From assembly GCF_002104455.1 (NCBI RefSeq), contig NZ_NBOC01000008.1, positions 1 through 64,000 of the forward strand: a DNA stretch of 64,000 nt, written 5' to 3'. A program made the translations under genes and the position numbers. Positions 37,337 through 46,019 of the stretch are shown piece by piece. Within the stretch, counting starts at the first letter, position 1. Every line of letters begins with the position of its first letter. Source of the stretch: Colwellia chukchiensis. GTDB lineage: Bacteria; Pseudomonadota; Gammaproteobacteria; Enterobacterales; Alteromonadaceae. Below the pieces are notes generated by a model, which saw only the letters and a list, made by a program, of their open reading frames with translations, did not search any database and had not been told where the DNA came from.

Positions 37337-39610
37337 TTAATATTTATGTTTTAATAATCGTAAACGATTAGCATTACTCACCACAGTTAAAGACGAAAGC
37401 GCCATCGCAGCGCCAGCTACCACAGGGTTTAGCAATAAGCCGTAAAATGGATACAAGACGCCAGCGGCAACAGGAATACCAGCAACGTTATAAATAAAGG
37501 CGCCAAACAAGTTTTGCTTAATATTAGCTAACGTAGCTTTGCTAACTAAAATAGCATCACTTAGGCCATGTAATGAGCCGCGCATTAACGTAATATCGGC
37601 ACTTTCAATAGCAATATCGGTGCCTGTGCCTATGGCAAACCCCACATTGGCTAATGCGAGCGCTGGGGCATCATTAATGCCATCGCCTGTCATGGCGACA
37701 ATTTCTCCTTGCGCTTGTAACTGCGCCACTTTATCTGCTTTATCTTCAGGCTGCACATCTGAAAACACTTCGTTTATACCGACTTTTTTTGCTACGGCAG
37801 TTGCCGTTGCTCGGTTATCTCCGGTTAACATCACAACCCGTAAACCACTAGCTTTTAAACGCTTAATGGCGGCAATAGAATCAGCTTTGATGGCATCCGC
37901 AACGGCGATAACCGCCGTTAACTTCTGATCTACCGCTAAGTACATTGGCGTTTTTCCTTGCTCTGCTAGCTTTTGTGCTTGAGCAACAAAGTCATTTAAG
38001 GCGATATTATGTTGCATCATTAATGCTTGGTTGCCAAAAATAACTTGCTGCTCTTGATAAACGCCACTGACGCCGTGACCGGCAATCGCTTCAAACTCGC
38101 TAACAGCGGCTGGTGCGATATTTTTTTGAAGGCTAAAATCGACAATAGCTTGCGCTAGAGGGTGCTCTGAGCCGCTTTCAATTCCAGCGACTAAACTTAA
38201 AAGCTCTCGCTCTGCATAAGTCGCATCGGCAATAACAACATCAGTAACAGTCGGCGCGCCTTGGGTAATGGTGCCCGTTTTATCTAATACCATAGCCGTC
38301 ACTTTTGACGCTGTTTGCAGTGCCGCACCATTGCGGATCAAAATCCCAAATTCAGCCGCCTTACCTACCCCCACCATCACTGACATAGGAGTCGCCAAGC
38401 CAAGCGCACAAGGGCAGGCAATAATTAATACTGTCGTGGCAGAAATAACCGCAAATGCAATGCTTGGCTCTGGGCCATAGTTTAGCCACGTCAAAGCGCT
38501 AACAATGGCAATAATCATAATGCTGGGAACAAAATACGACGAAATGGTATCGGCTAGACGTCCAATCGGTGGCTTTGAGTTTTGCGCTTGTTTTACCATA
38601 TTAATAATATGGGCAAGCGCGGTATCTTTGCCAACATGCGTCGCTTTATACAAAAGACTACCTGATTTATTTAACGTGCCGGCTGCAACAGTATCATGTT
38701 CTGCTTTTGCCACCGGCATAGGCTCGCCCGTTAACATTGACTCATCAATATGGCTTGTTCCTTGTATCACTATGCCGTCAACCGCAATTTTTTCTCCGGG
38801 TCTAACCCGAACAATATCATCGCGTTGCACTTGCTCTATCGCAATATCAAACTCTTGGCTTTTGCCATTAACCTCACGAACAATGCGTGCGGTTTTTGCC
38901 TGTAAACCTATTAGTCGTTTGATGGCATCGCTAGTGCGCCCTCGTGCTTTTACTTCTAGGGCTAAGCCTAAATTGATTAAGCCTATGATCATTGCGGTGG
39001 CTTCAAAGTAAATATGTCTAGCCATCTCAGGCAAAATGGTCGGCGCAAGCACAACTACCATAGAGTAAAGCCATGCCGTACCGGTACCCAAGGCAATTAA
39101 GGTATCCATATTGGCACTGTGATTAACAAAAGATTTCCACGCACCTATATAAAAATGTTTGCCTGCAAAGTACATAATGCCAGCACATATCAAACCAATC
39201 GCTAACCAGAGCATGCGCTCTTGCAATGTGACGACTGTCATCGGGCCGCCCGCAAGGCCATAAAGCATTAATGGAATACCCAGACCTAACGCCACCCAAA
39301 CTTGCTTCATTAATTGCTTATAATACTTTTCATCAGCAATCTGTTTTTGGTCTAATAACTCATCATCACTAGCGGCATTACTGCTTTTCGCGCCATAGCC
39401 AATCGCTTCAACAGCCTTAATTAAACTTGGACTATCCACCTTACCTGTAACTATTACTGTTCTTAAGGCAAAGTTCATCTCGGCTGACTCAACACCGGTT
39501 ACCGCCCGCAATGCCTGTTCAATTTTGCTAACACAACTGGCACAACTGGCCCCATCAATAATCAACTCTTGACGAACAGGTATCTGGGTACTGTCTGACA
39601 ACCTCTTCAT
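37337..39610 (-). CDS. copA: copper-exporting P1B-type ATPase
   Basis: This 757-aa ATPase pumps Cu(I) out of the cytosol. It has one N-terminal heavy-metal-associated domain (DGASCASCVSKIEQAL, CxxC), the transmembrane metal site CPCALGLATPMSV, the phosphorylation motif DKTGTITQGAP, the actuator TGEPMPV, and the hinge motif MTGDGINDAPALA. The HP segment of the nucleotide domain is GSEHPLAQAI. The start has AGGAGG seven bases upstream. It lies in the same direction as the cus genes, with the NTF2-like gene between. No clear CueR operator is visible in the 120 bases upstream. Confidence 0.94.
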   Translation of the reverse strand: MKRLSDSTQIPVRQELIIDGASCASCVSKIEQALRAVTGVESAEMNFALRTVIVTGKVDSPSLIKAVEAIGYGAKSSNAASDDELLDQKQIADEKYYKQLMKQVWVALGLGIPLMLYGLAGGPMTVVTLQERMLWLAIGLICAGIMYFAGKHFYIGAWKSFVNHSANMDTLIALGTGTAWLYSMVVVLAPTILPEMARHIYFEATAMIIGLINLGLALEVKARGRTSDAIKRLIGLQAKTARIVREVNGKSQEFDIAIEQVQRDDIVRVRPGEKIAVDGIVIQGTSHIDESMLTGEPMPVAKAEHDTVAAGTLNKSGSLLYKATHVGKDTALAHIINMVKQAQNSKPPIGRLADTISSYFVPSIMIIAIVSALTWLNYGPEPSIAFAVISATTVLIIACPCALGLATPMSVMVGVGKAAEFGILIRNGAALQTASKVTAMVLDKTGTITQGAPTVTDVVIADATYAERELLSLVAGIESGSEHPLAQAIVDFSLQKNIAPAAVSEFEAIAGHGVSGVYQEQQVIFGNQALMMQHNIALNDFVAQAQKLAEQGKTPMYLAVDQKLTAVIAVADAIKADSIAAIKRLKASGLRVVMLTGDNRATATAVAKKVGINEVFSDVQPEDKADKVAQLQAQGEIVAMTGDGINDAPALALANVGFAIGTGTDIAIESADITLMRGSLHGLSDAILVSKATLANIKQNLFGAFIYNVAGIPVAAGVLYPFYGLLLNPVVAGAAMALSSLTVVSNANRLRLLKHKY

Positions 39611-39729
39611 TGCATCCTCCTATGCTACCAATAAGTTTATGGCTATAAGTTAGGTTTTCGCATTCTTGTTACCTAAAAGCCCGCCCCCATACTTAGCTTT
39701 GCCAAAAGGCATTATTACTTTCACCAAGA

Positions 39730-40206
39730 CTAATGAGACCAATGAATATGGACGATCTTCCATTGACCTGATATTTTTTCGAGCACTAAGGTTTCTAGGC
39801 TTTGATAATCTATCGCTTTACCTCGATACTTGCCCTTAATGTGCACTCGCGACATAGCAAGCGCACTATTGCCAGTGATTTTTACCGTTTGCTCCAGTAA
39901 CTTACTTTCAGTAGCACTGAGGAATTTCATATCGGCAAGCATATGTTGTTGGGCATATTCTTTAGCTGAACGCTCTACCGCGCCCGCTTCAAAAATGATC
40001 ACCTCGTCAGCCAATAATCGGCGAACATTAACTTGATCAACGTTGTGTAACGCTTGGTGAAATTGTTTAACTACCTTGCCTGGTGCTGAGTTAACTCCAA
40101 CAAACACTGGTTTTGCAGTTTGCTCTTGCTCTCGGGCAAAACTAAGGTTGACTGTTAAAGCACTCAGTAAACAAGTGAGCAACATTATCGATAATTTTTT
40201 TACCAT
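39730..40206 (-). CDS. secreted NTF2/SnoaL-like domain protein of the copper cluster
   Basis: This 158-aa protein has a signal peptide (about 1-24, MVKKLSIMLLTCLLSALTVNLSFA) and a single NTF2-like cone-shaped domain (VVKQFHQALHNVDQVNVRRLLADEVIIFEAG, ending SGQWKIVHIHWSH). I chose the ATG at 40206 because AGGAAAG lies five bases upstream; a TTG further up gives no proper leader. The C-terminal HIHWSH could bind metal. Similar small periplasmic NTF2-like proteins occur beside copper genes, but no activity is established here. The neighbours on both sides are copper and PepSY genes, so a periplasmic copper role is inferred. Confidence 0.6.
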   Translation of the reverse strand: MVKKLSIMLLTCLLSALTVNLSFAREQEQTAKPVFVGVNSAPGKVVKQFHQALHNVDQVNVRRLLADEVIIFEAGAVERSAKEYAQQHMLADMKFLSATESKLLEQTVKITGNSALAMSRVHIKGKYRGKAIDYQSLETLVLEKISGQWKIVHIHWSH

Positions 40207-40274
40207 GTTCTTTCCTTTTTTAACCAATATTCCACCCCCAGATAAAGCCCATAATATAGCGGCATTAATGGGTG

Positions 40275-42134
40275 CTAACTAAACTTATCAAAAGCTATAT
40301 TGCTGGCATCAACGCCATTTTCTATCAATATTTCCATCGCGGTTGTCATCATGGCTGCCGGACCGCACAGGTAAAACTCAGTATGACTAACATCAAAAAT
40401 AGTATGAAGTTGTGTTGCTAACAGCGCTTGCACATAACCTTTATCAGCTTGCCACTGAGGGTCGGGATTAGACAATACCGGATAATAGTAAAATTGTTGA
40501 TACTGCTGACTTAACTGCAAAAAATGAGCTTGATAGAGTAAGTCTTGCCTTGTGCGTGCGCCATACAGAAAGTGTATTTCTCGCAACTTGCATTTGCTAA
40601 CTTGCGCGGCACTTAGTTGCTCTTCGATTATCGCCTTCAGCGGTGCCATACCTGAACCAGCACCAATTAAAACCATAGTTTTATTACTAGCAGGTTGCGC
40701 ATAGAAAGCCTCAAATGGTCCAACAGCTGAGATGGTTTGTCCCGGTGTTAAATTACATAAATAGCTTGAACCAATACCCGGTAAAACACTGTTATTAGCC
40801 GCGTTTTGAATTTTAATGGTAAACACCAACTCATTGGTTCCGCCATCCACTTGCCCCTTGCCACACGCAAGGGAGTAGTGCCGACTACAAGCTTTATGTT
40901 GATATTGCAAAAGTGCTATCTCCTGCCAATGCGGTTTTAACGCTTCAGGCAAGCGTTGTGGAATTGAAACACCATTAGCGGCGGGGATAAAAAATCGCAT
41001 ATGTGCACCCGCTTTATAACGTAACCGATAGCCCCCTACTACTTTAAATCGCAACTCTTTAATAAATGGGCTAATAAACTCACTATGACTTAATTCCAGT
41101 AAGTGCTTTTTGGCTAAGGCCACATCATTAAGCAGGCTAAGCTGTTCAATTTCACCAGCATTATGCTGGCAAGCTAAGCGATAGCCTTGCTTTAATTGCT
41201 GGTTATTAAAATGCGCTTGTTCGGCACTGGTTATTTTACTGCTGGTTTTCAGCTTTACTTTACACTGACCGCAACTGCCACCGCCGCCACAGCTCGACGG
41301 CAGGGCAATATCTTGTTGATTAAGGGCATCAAGTAAGTTAACCCTTTTGCTAACTTCAAACTTGGCAATCGTGTGCTGACTTTTATTTAACAGTATTAAT
41401 TGACGCTTTTGACGGCTAACACTGAAGTTAAATTGCCCGTGCCGCGCTAAGTCTACCGTCCAAATAAAGCCCGTTAAGCAAAACAACATAGTCAGCAGCC
41501 CAAACACGATAACCTGTATATTATTAAAACTGCCGGTATTGCCATAATCCATAAAATGCAAGATAAAGAAAAAATCAACAAAGCGTTTATCATCGTTACT
41601 ATGGCTGACGATACGCCCTGACTGACTATCAACATAAACACTCGTGTTAATTTGATCTGCAAAGTTGACCTGCCACACTTGATTTTTTTCTTTAGGTATA
41701 TCTTGATAAGGAGGTGATAGTTTTACAACACTGATAATTTGCCCGGCACCGCTATAAGATGCTTGCGCAATTTCAGCGGCCATCAACTCAGTTATACGCA
41801 CCCGTGCGCCGGTATACGCATGTACTAAGCTATATTCACTTTTCAAGTGTCGATATAAACCTTGCTGATGCGTTAATAAATAATACGGCTCTGCTAATAA
41901 CGAAATTAACCTTATTGATACTACCGGCTGCGCCGACGCTAGCACTAATGAGGGCTCTATTAACCGAGCTTGCTCTATTGCTGCCACTTGCAGCGACTGA
42001 CGATATTGATTCCCCGAAGCCTTTTCATGATCCATCAAATTAAAGAATAAGCCCGTACCAAGCCATATAAATAGCTGCAAAGCCACTAAAAGTGATAACC
42101 ACTTATGGAGTTTTTTGATCATGCTCATCATCAC
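40275..42134 (-). CDS. PepSY protein fused to 2Fe-2S ferredoxin and flavin reductase domains
   Basis: This 619-aa inner-membrane protein has an N-terminal PepSY-type membrane region (helix at about 8-32, a periplasmic domain, helix at about 210-232), a plant-type 2Fe-2S ferredoxin domain (about 245-335) with cysteines in SSCGGGGSCGQC and RLACQHN, and a C-terminal FAD/NAD reductase (about 340-619) with RHYSLACG and GAGSGMAPLKAI. The reductase half resembles NqrF. It would move electrons from NAD(P)H through FAD and the iron-sulfur cluster across or at the membrane, plausibly to reduce periplasmic copper or another metal. It overlaps the upstream PepSY gene by four bases. Confidence 0.75.
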   Translation of the reverse strand: MMMSMIKKLHKWLSLLVALQLFIWLGTGLFFNLMDHEKASGNQYRQSLQVAAIEQARLIEPSLVLASAQPVVSIRLISLLAEPYYLLTHQQGLYRHLKSEYSLVHAYTGARVRITELMAAEIAQASYSGAGQIISVVKLSPPYQDIPKEKNQVWQVNFADQINTSVYVDSQSGRIVSHSNDDKRFVDFFFILHFMDYGNTGSFNNIQVIVFGLLTMLFCLTGFIWTVDLARHGQFNFSVSRQKRQLILLNKSQHTIAKFEVSKRVNLLDALNQQDIALPSSCGGGGSCGQCKVKLKTSSKITSAEQAHFNNQQLKQGYRLACQHNAGEIEQLSLLNDVALAKKHLLELSHSEFISPFIKELRFKVVGGYRLRYKAGAHMRFFIPAANGVSIPQRLPEALKPHWQEIALLQYQHKACSRHYSLACGKGQVDGGTNELVFTIKIQNAANNSVLPGIGSSYLCNLTPGQTISAVGPFEAFYAQPASNKTMVLIGAGSGMAPLKAIIEEQLSAAQVSKCKLREIHFLYGARTRQDLLYQAHFLQLSQQYQQFYYYPVLSNPDPQWQADKGYVQALLATQLHTIFDVSHTEFYLCGPAAMMTTAMEILIENGVDASNIAFDKFS

Positions 42135-42844
42135 AGTTCACCTGCTTGTTGATGGGCTTTGCTACCACGAAATATCAACAAGTAGCTTAAAATAGCACCA
42201 AATATCGCAGCTAAAATTGCGAATAACAACACCCAAAATAGCAGTTGATTACTCGGGTCTTCGTCTTGATAGTCCATGACATGAAAGCTAAACATTAGAT
42301 CAAAAATTCGCCAAAACTGATGTCGCTTGCCCACCAATTTACCGGTTTGCGCTGAAACATAGATAGATGGCTGACTAAAATGCTCAAAGTTAACCCGCCA
42401 AGCGGGTAAAGCTCGAGAACTTAATTCTGTCGGCGGCTGCGTTGTGATCAGACTGACATCAACAACCTTACCATGCCCGCGATAGTAATGCTTTGCCGCT
42501 CGAACCGCCTCATTTTGGCTTAATGGTGAGAGTTGCGTACCGTTTACTGCACTGACAAGGTACTGACTATCGTTTTCGTGAAACCGGTATACCGGCTGCT
42601 CAATGAACACCTCAAGTGCAATATCTTTCGCATCGGGGTATCGCCGCTGAAGTTGCGCTAAAGGATAGCCAATTTTACTCACCTCAACCTTGGTTTGGTG
42701 GTTCACCACTAAACTGTCACCGTGAATATAGTCAATATCAAAGATCACCATATAGGCGCCGGATATTGACCATATTAAAAACTGTACACCAACAAATAGC
42801 ATTAACCAGCGGTGAAATTTACGACTCGTTTTTAGTAACTTCAT
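42131..42844 (-). CDS. PepSY domain membrane protein
   Basis: This 237-aa protein has a membrane helix at about residues 13-35, a periplasmic region with two PepSY-like repeats, and a second helix at about 205-228 (LLFWVLLFAILAAIFGAILSYLLIF). It is the same basic build as the N-terminal half of the next gene, with which it is co-translated (four-base overlap), and its start lies 26 bases inside the end of cusA. PepSY membrane proteins accompany metal-reduction and siderophore systems. Together the two may form a heteromeric transmembrane reductase. The function is inferred. Confidence 0.7.
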   Translation of the reverse strand: MKLLKTSRKFHRWLMLFVGVQFLIWSISGAYMVIFDIDYIHGDSLVVNHQTKVEVSKIGYPLAQLQRRYPDAKDIALEVFIEQPVYRFHENDSQYLVSAVNGTQLSPLSQNEAVRAAKHYYRGHGKVVDVSLITTQPPTELSSRALPAWRVNFEHFSQPSIYVSAQTGKLVGKRHQFWRIFDLMFSFHVMDYQDEDPSNQLLFWVLLFAILAAIFGAILSYLLIFRGSKAHQQAGEL

Positions 42845-45800
42845 GCCTACTTCCCTGTGCTAATTGACTTTTTAATGTTGAGCTACGCCACAAATAATAT
42901 AAGGTTGGTAAAACCAATAGCGTTAATATCACCGCACTGAACATACCACCTACCATAGGCGCGGCAATGCGACTCATAACTTCTGAACCTGTGCCTGAGC
43001 CATATAAAATAGGCAGCAAACCAACAATCACAGTGCCGGCTGTCATCATTACCGGTCGCACACGCATGCCCGCGCCATGTAAAACAGCCTGTAAAACATC
43101 CGCTCTCGCTATCGCAATGCCTTTTGCTTGGTGCTCTTTTACCATGGCTTGGTAAGCTTGATTTAAGTACACTAACATGATGACGCCAATCTCAACGGCA
43201 ACACCAGCAAGCGCAATAAAGCCAACCCCCACTGCTACCGAAAAGTTAAAGCCTTCTATATACATTAACCAAATACTGCCCACCATCGCCAGTGGCAAAG
43301 TGCCCATGATCATTGCCACTTCAGTGACGTTTCTAAAGTTTAAATACAGTAAAATAATAATGATGAAAAGTGTTAGTGGTACCACATACGCTAATTTAGC
43401 TTTTGCACGTTCCATATACTCATACTGTCCTGCCCAAGCAATAGAGTAACCAGCGGGCAATTTAAGCTTATTATCAATAACCTGTTGCGCAGCTTCTACA
43501 TAACTGCCGACATCAACGCCATCAATATCAACAAACGCCCAACCATTTAAGCGGGCATTTTCAGATTTAATGCCCGGCGGCCCGTCTTCAATAAATACGC
43601 TAGCGACATCTGCTAATGTAATACGTTGGCCATTAGGCGTGACAATCGGCAATAGTGACAGTTGCTCGGGTGAATCACGATATGCTTGTGGATAACGAAT
43701 ATTAACCGGGTAACGCTCTAAGCCTTCTATGGTTTGTGTGACATTCATACCACCGATAGCGGTGGCAACAACCTGTTGAATTTCAGCAATATTGAGTCCG
43801 TATCGCGCTGCTTTTGCCCGCTGAATATCCACTTTGATATAGCGACCGCCAGCAACTCGCTCTGAGTACACCGAGGCGGTACCTGGCACATCCGCTAATA
43901 TTTCCTCAATTTGCTGACCTATATCTTGAATAACATCGAGTTTGGGCCCCGCTATTTTAATGCCAACCGGCGTTTTTATACCCGTTGCTAGCATATCAAT
44001 GCGGGTTTTTATCGGCATTACCCAAGCATTGGTTAGCCCTGGTAGTTTCACTAATGCATCTAGCTCTTGCTTTAAGCTTTCTGTGGTCACGCCAGGTCGC
44101 CATTGCGCTTGGGGTTTTAATTGAATAAAGCTTTCAATCATAGTTAGTGGCGCAGGATCAGTGGCCGTTTCTGCCCGTCCCACTTTACCAAACACACTCT
44201 GCACTTCAGGGACAGTTTTTATTAGCTTGTCGGTTTGTTGTAATAATTGTCGTGCTTGTCCGATAGATATGCCCGGATAAGTGGTGGGCATATACATCAA
44301 ATCACCTTCATCAAGCGGCGGTATAAACTCACTGCCAATTTTATCAAGTGGGTAAAAACCCATTGCCAGTACCGCCAGAGCTGCGAATAAGGTCGTTTTT
44401 GGAAACCCTAGCGCAGTTTTTAAAGCGGGCATATAGATAAAGGTTAAACACCTATTTACCGGGTTTTTATGCTCAGGCAAGACCTTACCGCGAATGAAGT
44501 AACCCATTAATACTGGTACTAAGGTAATGGCGAGCGCGGCAGAAGCGGCCATGGCGTAAGTTTTGGTAAAAGCTAGCGGCGCAAACATTCGCCCTTCTTG
44601 CGCTTCAAGGGTAAACACCGGAATAAAACTAACGGTGATGATTAATAAGGTAAAAAATAACGCGGGCCCCACTTCACTGGCAGCGTCAGTGACTACTTGC
44701 CAACGGTTTTCCTTGGTTAATGCTTTACCTTGCGCACTTAATCGCTCCATGTGTTTATGCATGTTTTCTATCATCACAATCGCGCCGTCAACCATAGCGC
44801 CAATAGCTATGGCGATGCCACCCAATGACATAATGTTGGCATTGAGCCCTTGCCAGTGCATCACCACAAACGCAGTTAAGATACCTACAGGGATACTAAA
44901 AATAGCCACTAACGATGAACGAACATGAAACAAGAAAATTACACACACTAGCGCAACAACGGCAAACTCTTCTAGTAGTTTGTCGGCTAAGTTAGCCACG
45001 GCACGTTCTATCAATGCCGAGCGATCATAAACCGGTACCACTTCAACCCCGTCAGGTAAGCCTTTTTTAAGTTGCTCAAGCTTAGCTTTAACGCCATTAA
45101 TGACTTGTTGGGCATTTTCGCCATAACGCATCACGACGATACCACCAACCGTTTCGCCTTCACCGTTAAGCTCTGCGATACCGCGTCGCATTTGTGGCCC
45201 TGTGCCGATTTCTGCGACATCTTTTAGCAATAACGGCGTACCATTTTCATTCACGCCCAGTGGAATATTTTCTAAGTCTTCAACGCTTTGGATATAGCCG
45301 GTCGCTCGCACCATATATTCCGCTTCGGCCATTTCCACGACAGAAGCGCCAATTTCTTGGTTACCTTGTTTAATCGCCGTTTGAATTAATGATAACGGCA
45401 CCGCAAAAGCACGCAATTTATCAGGGTTAACCCTGACTTGATATTGCTTAACCATGCCACCTAGTGCAGCAACTTCAGACACCCCAGGCACAGTTTGCAA
45501 TTCAAACTTTAAAAACCAATCTTGAATGCTGCGCAACTGGCTTAAATCATGTTGTCCGGTTTTATCAACTAAGGCATATAAGTACACCCAACCAACGCCT
45601 GTGGCATCAGGCCCGAGTTGCGGCCTAGCATCACTGGGTAAGTTTGGCGCTACTTGACTTAAATACTCCAGCACCCGCGAACGTGCCCAGTAGAGATCGG
45701 TATCTTCGTCAAAAATAACATAGACATAAGAGTCACCGAAAAACGAAAAACCACGCACGGTTACCGCGCCAGGTACTGACAACATGGCCGTGGTCAAAGG

Positions 45801-46001
45801 ATAAGTGACTTGATCTTCAACCACCTGTGGCGCTTGCCCCGGATAGCTGGTTTTTATTATTACTTGTACATCAGACAAATCTGGCAAGGCATCTATCGGG
45901 GTTTTATTTACCGAATACAATCCACCCGCTACCAATAAAAATGTCGCTAATAACACAAAACAGCGGTTGGCCACCGACCAACGAATAATAGCAGCAATCA
46001 T
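42819..46001 (-). CDS. cusA: heavy-metal RND efflux pump CusA/CzcA family
   Basis: This 1060-aa inner-membrane proton-driven pump has the full RND layout: N-terminal helix, VKTSYPGQAPQVVEDQVTYPL segment of the porter domain, the heavy-metal RND signature GAMVDGAIVMIENMHKHME in helix 4, and two repeats of membrane helices. The membership (copper/silver rather than cobalt/zinc) is suggested by the CusF-like domains on its partner and the copper genes around it. It follows cusB by 18 bases, with AGGAG upstream of the start. Confidence 0.88.
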   Translation of the reverse strand: MIAAIIRWSVANRCFVLLATFLLVAGGLYSVNKTPIDALPDLSDVQVIIKTSYPGQAPQVVEDQVTYPLTTAMLSVPGAVTVRGFSFFGDSYVYVIFDEDTDLYWARSRVLEYLSQVAPNLPSDARPQLGPDATGVGWVYLYALVDKTGQHDLSQLRSIQDWFLKFELQTVPGVSEVAALGGMVKQYQVRVNPDKLRAFAVPLSLIQTAIKQGNQEIGASVVEMAEAEYMVRATGYIQSVEDLENIPLGVNENGTPLLLKDVAEIGTGPQMRRGIAELNGEGETVGGIVVMRYGENAQQVINGVKAKLEQLKKGLPDGVEVVPVYDRSALIERAVANLADKLLEEFAVVALVCVIFLFHVRSSLVAIFSIPVGILTAFVVMHWQGLNANIMSLGGIAIAIGAMVDGAIVMIENMHKHMERLSAQGKALTKENRWQVVTDAASEVGPALFFTLLIITVSFIPVFTLEAQEGRMFAPLAFTKTYAMAASAALAITLVPVLMGYFIRGKVLPEHKNPVNRCLTFIYMPALKTALGFPKTTLFAALAVLAMGFYPLDKIGSEFIPPLDEGDLMYMPTTYPGISIGQARQLLQQTDKLIKTVPEVQSVFGKVGRAETATDPAPLTMIESFIQLKPQAQWRPGVTTESLKQELDALVKLPGLTNAWVMPIKTRIDMLATGIKTPVGIKIAGPKLDVIQDIGQQIEEILADVPGTASVYSERVAGGRYIKVDIQRAKAARYGLNIAEIQQVVATAIGGMNVTQTIEGLERYPVNIRYPQAYRDSPEQLSLLPIVTPNGQRITLADVASVFIEDGPPGIKSENARLNGWAFVDIDGVDVGSYVEAAQQVIDNKLKLPAGYSIAWAGQYEYMERAKAKLAYVVPLTLFIIIILLYLNFRNVTEVAMIMGTLPLAMVGSIWLMYIEGFNFSVAVGVGFIALAGVAVEIGVIMLVYLNQAYQAMVKEHQAKGIAIARADVLQAVLHGAGMRVRPVMMTAGTVIVGLLPILYGSGTGSEVMSRIAAPMVGGMFSAVILTLLVLPTLYYLWRSSTLKSQLAQGSRHEVTKNES

Positions 46002-46019
46002 AGCTATTTTACTCCTGTG

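Noticed and set aside
39611-39729. CueR operator upstream of copA
   Set aside because: I looked for the ACCTTGCC-type dyad and found no convincing match.
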